The position numbers and the translations under genes are program-made. Below the pieces are notes generated by a model. The model searched no databases, was not told where the DNA came from, and saw nothing but the letters and a program-made list of their open reading frames with translations. A stretch of 64,000 nt of DNA from Streptomyces collinus (GTDB lineage Bacteria; Actinomycetota; Actinomycetes; Streptomycetales; Streptomycetaceae), in contig NZ_CP133771.1 of NCBI RefSeq assembly GCF_031348265.1, positions 4,278,001 through 4,342,000 on the forward strand, in the 5' to 3' direction. Below are positions 60,936 to 64,000 of this stretch, in pieces (the first letter of the stretch is position 1; the number at the start of each line of letters is the position of its first letter).

Positions 60936-61763
60936 GTGACCCACGCACGACAGCACGTGACTCAAGTCGTCGCCCACCGCGGAGCCTCCGAGGATGCCCC
61001 GGAACACACCCTGGCCGCGTACACCAAGGCGATCGAGGACGGCGCGGACGCCCTCGAATGCGATGTGCGCCTCACCGCCGACGGCCACCTGGTGTGCGTG
61101 CACGACCGCCGGATCAACCGTACGTCCAACGGTCGCGGAGCGGTCTCCGCTCTGGAGCTCTCCGACCTCGCCGCCCTGGACTTCGGCTCCTGGAAGACGG
61201 GCGAGGCCTGGAAGGGGCGCGACGAGGAACCCGACTGGGAGCACCGCCCGGAGGACCGCGAGGCGACTTCCGTCCTCACCCTGGAGCGGCTGCTGGAACT
61301 CGTCGCCGATGCCGGGCGCCGCGTGGAACTGGCCATCGAGACCAAACACCCCACCCGCTGGGCGGGCCAGGTCGAGGACCGGCTGCTGGTCCTGCTGAAG
61401 CGGTTCGGCCTGGACGCCCCGGCCTCCGCGGACGAGTCCCAGGTGCGGGTCATGAGCTTCTCGGCCCGTTCGCTGCACCGCGTGCGTGCCGCCTCGCCGA
61501 CCCTTCCGACGGTCTATCTGACGCAGTTCCTCTCACCCAGGCTGCGCGACGGACGGCTGCCCCCGGGCGTACGGATCGCGGGCCCCTCCATCCGGATCGT
61601 GCGCAACCACCCCACGTACATCGAGCGCCTGAAGACGGCCGGCCACCAGGTGCACGTGTGGACCGTGAACGAGCCCGCGGACGTGGATCACTGCGTGGGA
61701 CTGGGCGTCGACGCCATCATCACCAACCGCCCGCGCGCGGTGCTGGACCAGCTCGGCCGCTGA
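60936..61763 (+). CDS. Glycerophosphodiester phosphodiesterase
   Basis: A 275-residue TIM-barrel enzyme hydrolysing glycerophosphodiesters to glycerol-3-phosphate and an alcohol. It has HRGASEDAPEHTLAAY, ECDVRLTADGHLVCVHDRRINRTS with the metal-binding Glu/Asp and general-acid His, and a C-terminal VHVWTVNEPADVDHCVGLGVDAIITN. No signal peptide, so cytoplasmic. GTG start at VTHARQ; no strong ribosome site. Confidence 0.9.
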   Translation: MTHARQHVTQVVAHRGASEDAPEHTLAAYTKAIEDGADALECDVRLTADGHLVCVHDRRINRTSNGRGAVSALELSDLAALDFGSWKTGEAWKGRDEEPDWEHRPEDREATSVLTLERLLELVADAGRRVELAIETKHPTRWAGQVEDRLLVLLKRFGLDAPASADESQVRVMSFSARSLHRVRAASPTLPTVYLTQFLSPRLRDGRLPPGVRIAGPSIRIVRNHPTYIERLKTAGHQVHVWTVNEPADVDHCVGLGVDAIITNRPRAVLDQLGR

Positions 61764-62046
61764 CGCACACCGTCGACCGGCGTCGGTGGCGGCGGCAGCA
61801 GCGCGGCCTGAACCTCTCAAGTCACACCAGACCCACGCACACCTCTTGACCCCGTGCCCCGACGGACGGGATCCTCCCATCTCGGCCACACCGACGGTTT
61901 CCAGCCAGGTGATTACAGGGAGTGCTCCGGCGCGTTCGATCCGTATTCGGTCGTGGTGAATGCGTCATGGGACGTGGATTGGCCGGTTTCCGGTACAGGC
62001 CAATGGGGCATCCACACCGTGGCGTGGGGCGAAGGAGGTCTCGGGG

Positions 62047-62598
62047 GTGGCGTTGGTGGTGGCACAGGAGGTGCCCACGTCGTCGAGCATGGCCGTTCCC
62101 CATGGCCCTGCGGGCGTGGGGAAAGCGAGACACCGGATGCGTACGCAGTTGCGCGGAGGTGGAGTCGCGGAATCGGTCATCGACGACGCCGTACTGATCC
62201 TTTCCGAACTCTTGAGCAACGCGTGCAAGCACGGCAGGCCCTTGGGCGACGCGCTGTCCGGTGACGGAGACGTCCGTGCCGCCTGGCGCGTGGACCCGGC
62301 CGGCCGGCTCATCGTCGAGGTCACGGACGGCGGCGGCCCGACCCGCCCCGCCCCCGCGACCCCGTCGGTCACGGCGCACGGCGGCCGCGGGCTGAACATC
62401 ATCACCGCGCTCGCCGACGACTGGGGCGTACGCGACGACATCCGCGGCGAGGTCACCGTGTGGGTCATCGTCCACGGGGACGTCCACGACCCTGACGCGG
62501 GCCACCGCCGCGACGACTTCGCCACGCGGGTCGCCGCCCCCGCGGTCTCCCGGATACCCGGGCTGGACTTCGCGGACGCCTTCGACGACATGGACTGA
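62047..62598 (+). CDS. RsbW-like ATP-binding protein (anti-sigma kinase type)
   Basis: A 183-residue HATPase_c protein. The N box is LILSELLSNACKHG, followed by VEVTDGGG and GGRGLNIITALADDWG. Such proteins bind sigma or anti-anti-sigma factors as serine kinases. The GTG is eight bases behind AGGAGG; longer in-frame starts read as leader. A perfect 7-bp inverted repeat ATTGGCC/GGCCAAT (61978-62004) lies in the leader. No partner gene is adjacent, but two SpoIIE phosphatases in the window are candidate opponents. Confidence 0.85.
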   Translation: MALVVAQEVPTSSSMAVPHGPAGVGKARHRMRTQLRGGGVAESVIDDAVLILSELLSNACKHGRPLGDALSGDGDVRAAWRVDPAGRLIVEVTDGGGPTRPAPATPSVTAHGGRGLNIITALADDWGVRDDIRGEVTVWVIVHGDVHDPDAGHRRDDFATRVAAPAVSRIPGLDFADAFDDMD

Positions 62599-62773
62599 CG
62601 CGCACACCGGCAAGGACCGACGCGCACGCCGGCAAGGACTGAGCGTGTACGACGCCCGGGGCCGAGCGCGTACGCCGCGCCGGAAAGGCGTTGTCCACAG
62701 GGCCCGGTGACCCGGCGCACGAACGGCTAGGCTCGCGACCGTACGAGACGAGCCGTAACCGGGAGACCCATCG

Positions 62774-63763
62774 ATGGCCAAGAAGCGACCCCAGACGAAG
62801 GCCAAGCGCCCGCAGACCACGGGCGGGGCCCGCACCGCAGGTGCTGATGGAGACGTTCCGGTCGTCGGCGCCCGTGAACCCTGCCCCTGTGGCAGCGGCC
62901 GCCGCTACAAGGCCTGTCACGGCCGGGCCGCCTCCCACGCCGCGACCGAGCTGGTGCACCGCCCCTTCGAGGGCCTGCCCGGCGAGTGCGACTGGGTGGC
63001 CCTGCGCGAACTGGTGCCGGCGGCCACGGTCGAGCTGACCCTCAAGGACGGCCTGCCCGAGGGCGTCCCCGCGGTCACGCTCGCCACGGTCCTGCCGATG
63101 GCCTGGCCCGCCCTGCGCCGCGACGACGGCTCGGTCCTGATCGGCCTGCAGAACGACACCTCCTCCGGCGACATCAGCCGCGACCTCGCCGACACGCTCC
63201 AGCGCGCCCTGGAAGCCCAGCCCGGCACGCCCGTCCAGGGCCGCCGCGCCCCGGCCGACAGCCCGCGGCTGCAGGATCTGCTCGACCCCGAGGGCGCCTT
63301 CGAGCCAGAAGTGCACAGCGGCTTCGAGTTCTGGGTGCCGGACCCGGAGAACGCCACGCCCGACGTGACCGCCTCCCTGGAGCGGGCCAACGCCGCGGCC
63401 ATCCCGACCGTCAAGCTCCAGGGCGTGGACGCCGCGTACTGGTGCGAGACGCCGGAGAAGAACCACCTGCGGTGGGTCATGCCGCACGCCGAGGAGCTGC
63501 TTCTGGACGCCCTCGCGCGGCTGCACGCCGCGGGCCGCTCCAGCCTCGGGGAGGGCACCCGCCTGGTGGGCTCCTTCCGCGCTCACGGGCTCACGGTGCC
63601 GGTCTGGGACCTGCCGAGCGGGGTCACGGCCGAGGATGTGGAGAAGCCGGCGGCGGAGTTCGCCGAGCGCCTCGCCGCCGCTCTGGCGACGGACGCGCCG
63701 CTCACCGCGGAGGAGCGCCGCGCCCGCGGCGGTCTCACCAACCGGCAGGTCACGCTCAGCTGA
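62774..63763 (+). CDS. DUF5926 family protein with SEC-C motif
   Basis: A 329-residue protein. A Lys-rich N-terminus is followed by a SEC-C zinc motif REPCPCGSGRRYKACHG at about 35-50, as found at the C-terminus of SecA. The remainder matches the DUF5926 family by its length and blocks such as GFEFWVPDPENATPDVTASLE and AAYWCETPEKNHLRWVMPHAEE. Function unknown. ATG behind GGGAGA. Confidence 0.82.
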   Translation: MAKKRPQTKAKRPQTTGGARTAGADGDVPVVGAREPCPCGSGRRYKACHGRAASHAATELVHRPFEGLPGECDWVALRELVPAATVELTLKDGLPEGVPAVTLATVLPMAWPALRRDDGSVLIGLQNDTSSGDISRDLADTLQRALEAQPGTPVQGRRAPADSPRLQDLLDPEGAFEPEVHSGFEFWVPDPENATPDVTASLERANAAAIPTVKLQGVDAAYWCETPEKNHLRWVMPHAEELLLDALARLHAAGRSSLGEGTRLVGSFRAHGLTVPVWDLPSGVTAEDVEKPAAEFAERLAAALATDAPLTAEERRARGGLTNRQVTLS

Positions 63764-63878
63764 CCCCGCCCCGGCGCCCGGCCGGCCGGTCCACCGGCGG
63801 GCCGGGTCGTCGCGTCCGAAAGGACCACAACTCCCGTCGCGGACAAGCCAGTCGGTGACCGGAAAGGCGAGTTCGAAT

Positions 63879-63906
63879 TTGCGAACCGCCGATCTCTTGT
63901 TACCGT
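63879..63906 (+). promoter_or_regulatory. Promoter TTGCGA-N16-TACCGT
   Basis: A -35 box at 63879-63884 and a -10 box at 63901-63906 with a 16-bp spacer, in an AT-richer patch. Transcription would begin near 63913, right at the following hairpin. Confidence 0.6.
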
Positions 63907-63914
63907 TCCTGTAG

Positions 63915-63958
63915 CCCGGTTGCTGGTGCATCCCCCGTCGCCAGCAACCGGGTCTTTT
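63915..63958 (+). terminator. Hairpin plus U-tract right after a promoter (attenuator or small RNA)
   Basis: A 12-bp perfect stem CCCGGTTGCTGG / CCAGCAACCGGG with a C-rich 14-base loop (TGCATCCCCCGTCG), followed by TCTTTT. Placed within a few bases of the expected start, it would end transcription after about 45 nt unless overridden. No gene starts before the window ends. Confidence 0.6.
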
Positions 63959-64000
63959 CGTCTCCGCTTCCGTTCACGGAACGCAGCAGCTCCTCAACTA

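Overview
The window looks like a chromosomal segment of Streptomyces or a very close actinomycete. The basis is very high GC with GC-rich third codon positions, GTG/TTG starts with GGAGG-type ribosome sites, a subtilisin-inhibitor (SSI) family gene, three DUF5994 paralogues, SpoIIE-type phosphatases, a SigE-family sigma factor and many TetR/MFS pairs. No species is assigned.

Layout. 1-8.6 kb: a TetR/MFS efflux unit, then a reverse-strand block made of an OmpR-type response regulator, a histidine kinase, a GT2-GtrA protein and a GT39 membrane glycosyltransferase with a Gln/Asn-rich insert. 8.6-13 kb: conserved small genes, a MarR regulator, a short leader-like ORF, an alpha/beta hydrolase whose nucleophile position is Asn, and a lipoprotein. 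13.2-17.3 kb: a TetR gene, a deletion scar joining pieces of two genes, a thioredoxin-reductase-like flavoprotein and a DHA2 MFS pump, closed by a large terminator. 17.8-24.3 kb: a PAS-GAF-SpoIIE phosphatase, a GNAT-like gene, small proteins and three DUF5994 genes, then a gene broken by a nonsense codon.

24.4-31.5 kb is a decayed integrative element of about 7 kb in the 3' end of a tRNA-Arg(ACG) gene. It has 44-bp direct repeats at both ends, TTGCCGTCA-type arm repeats inside both ends, and only the C-terminal piece of a tyrosine integrase. Its cargo has distinctly lower GC: a membrane-anchored NB-ARC/WD40 STAND protein, a Nudix hydrolase, a truncated TPR regulator and a frameshifted ricin-lectin membrane protein. 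The STAND protein is the strongest candidate here for an undescribed, possibly defensive, system.

31.4-48 kb: tRNA-Arg and tRNA-Ser, the SSI gene, a 1555-residue PAS/histidine-kinase-like/receiver protein whose signature residues are mostly lost, a TetR/MFS pair with two matching operators, an acyl-CoA ligase, an ECF sigma factor, and a three-gene translationally coupled operon laid out like ChsH2-ChsH1-Ltp2 of steroid side-chain degradation. Then come a broken small secreted-protein gene, a prim-pol gene, a DinB-like gene and a GNAT gene. 48.2-52.5 kb: a second, unrelated STAND protein (HTH-nSTAND1-TM-WD40). 52.5-64 kb: a ferredoxin, a PIG-L deacetylase, an L7/L12-like gene behind four 22-bp repeats, a HEAT/MerR-HEAT operon with a MerR-type promoter, a second SpoIIE phosphatase, tRNA-Ser(UGA), an HtrA protease, a GDPD, an RsbW-like ATPase, a SEC-C/DUF5926 protein, and finally a promoter followed at once by a terminator-like hairpin.

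Functions come from recognisable motifs and family knowledge; no database search was run. Starts were chosen from ribosome sites, overlaps and family length.
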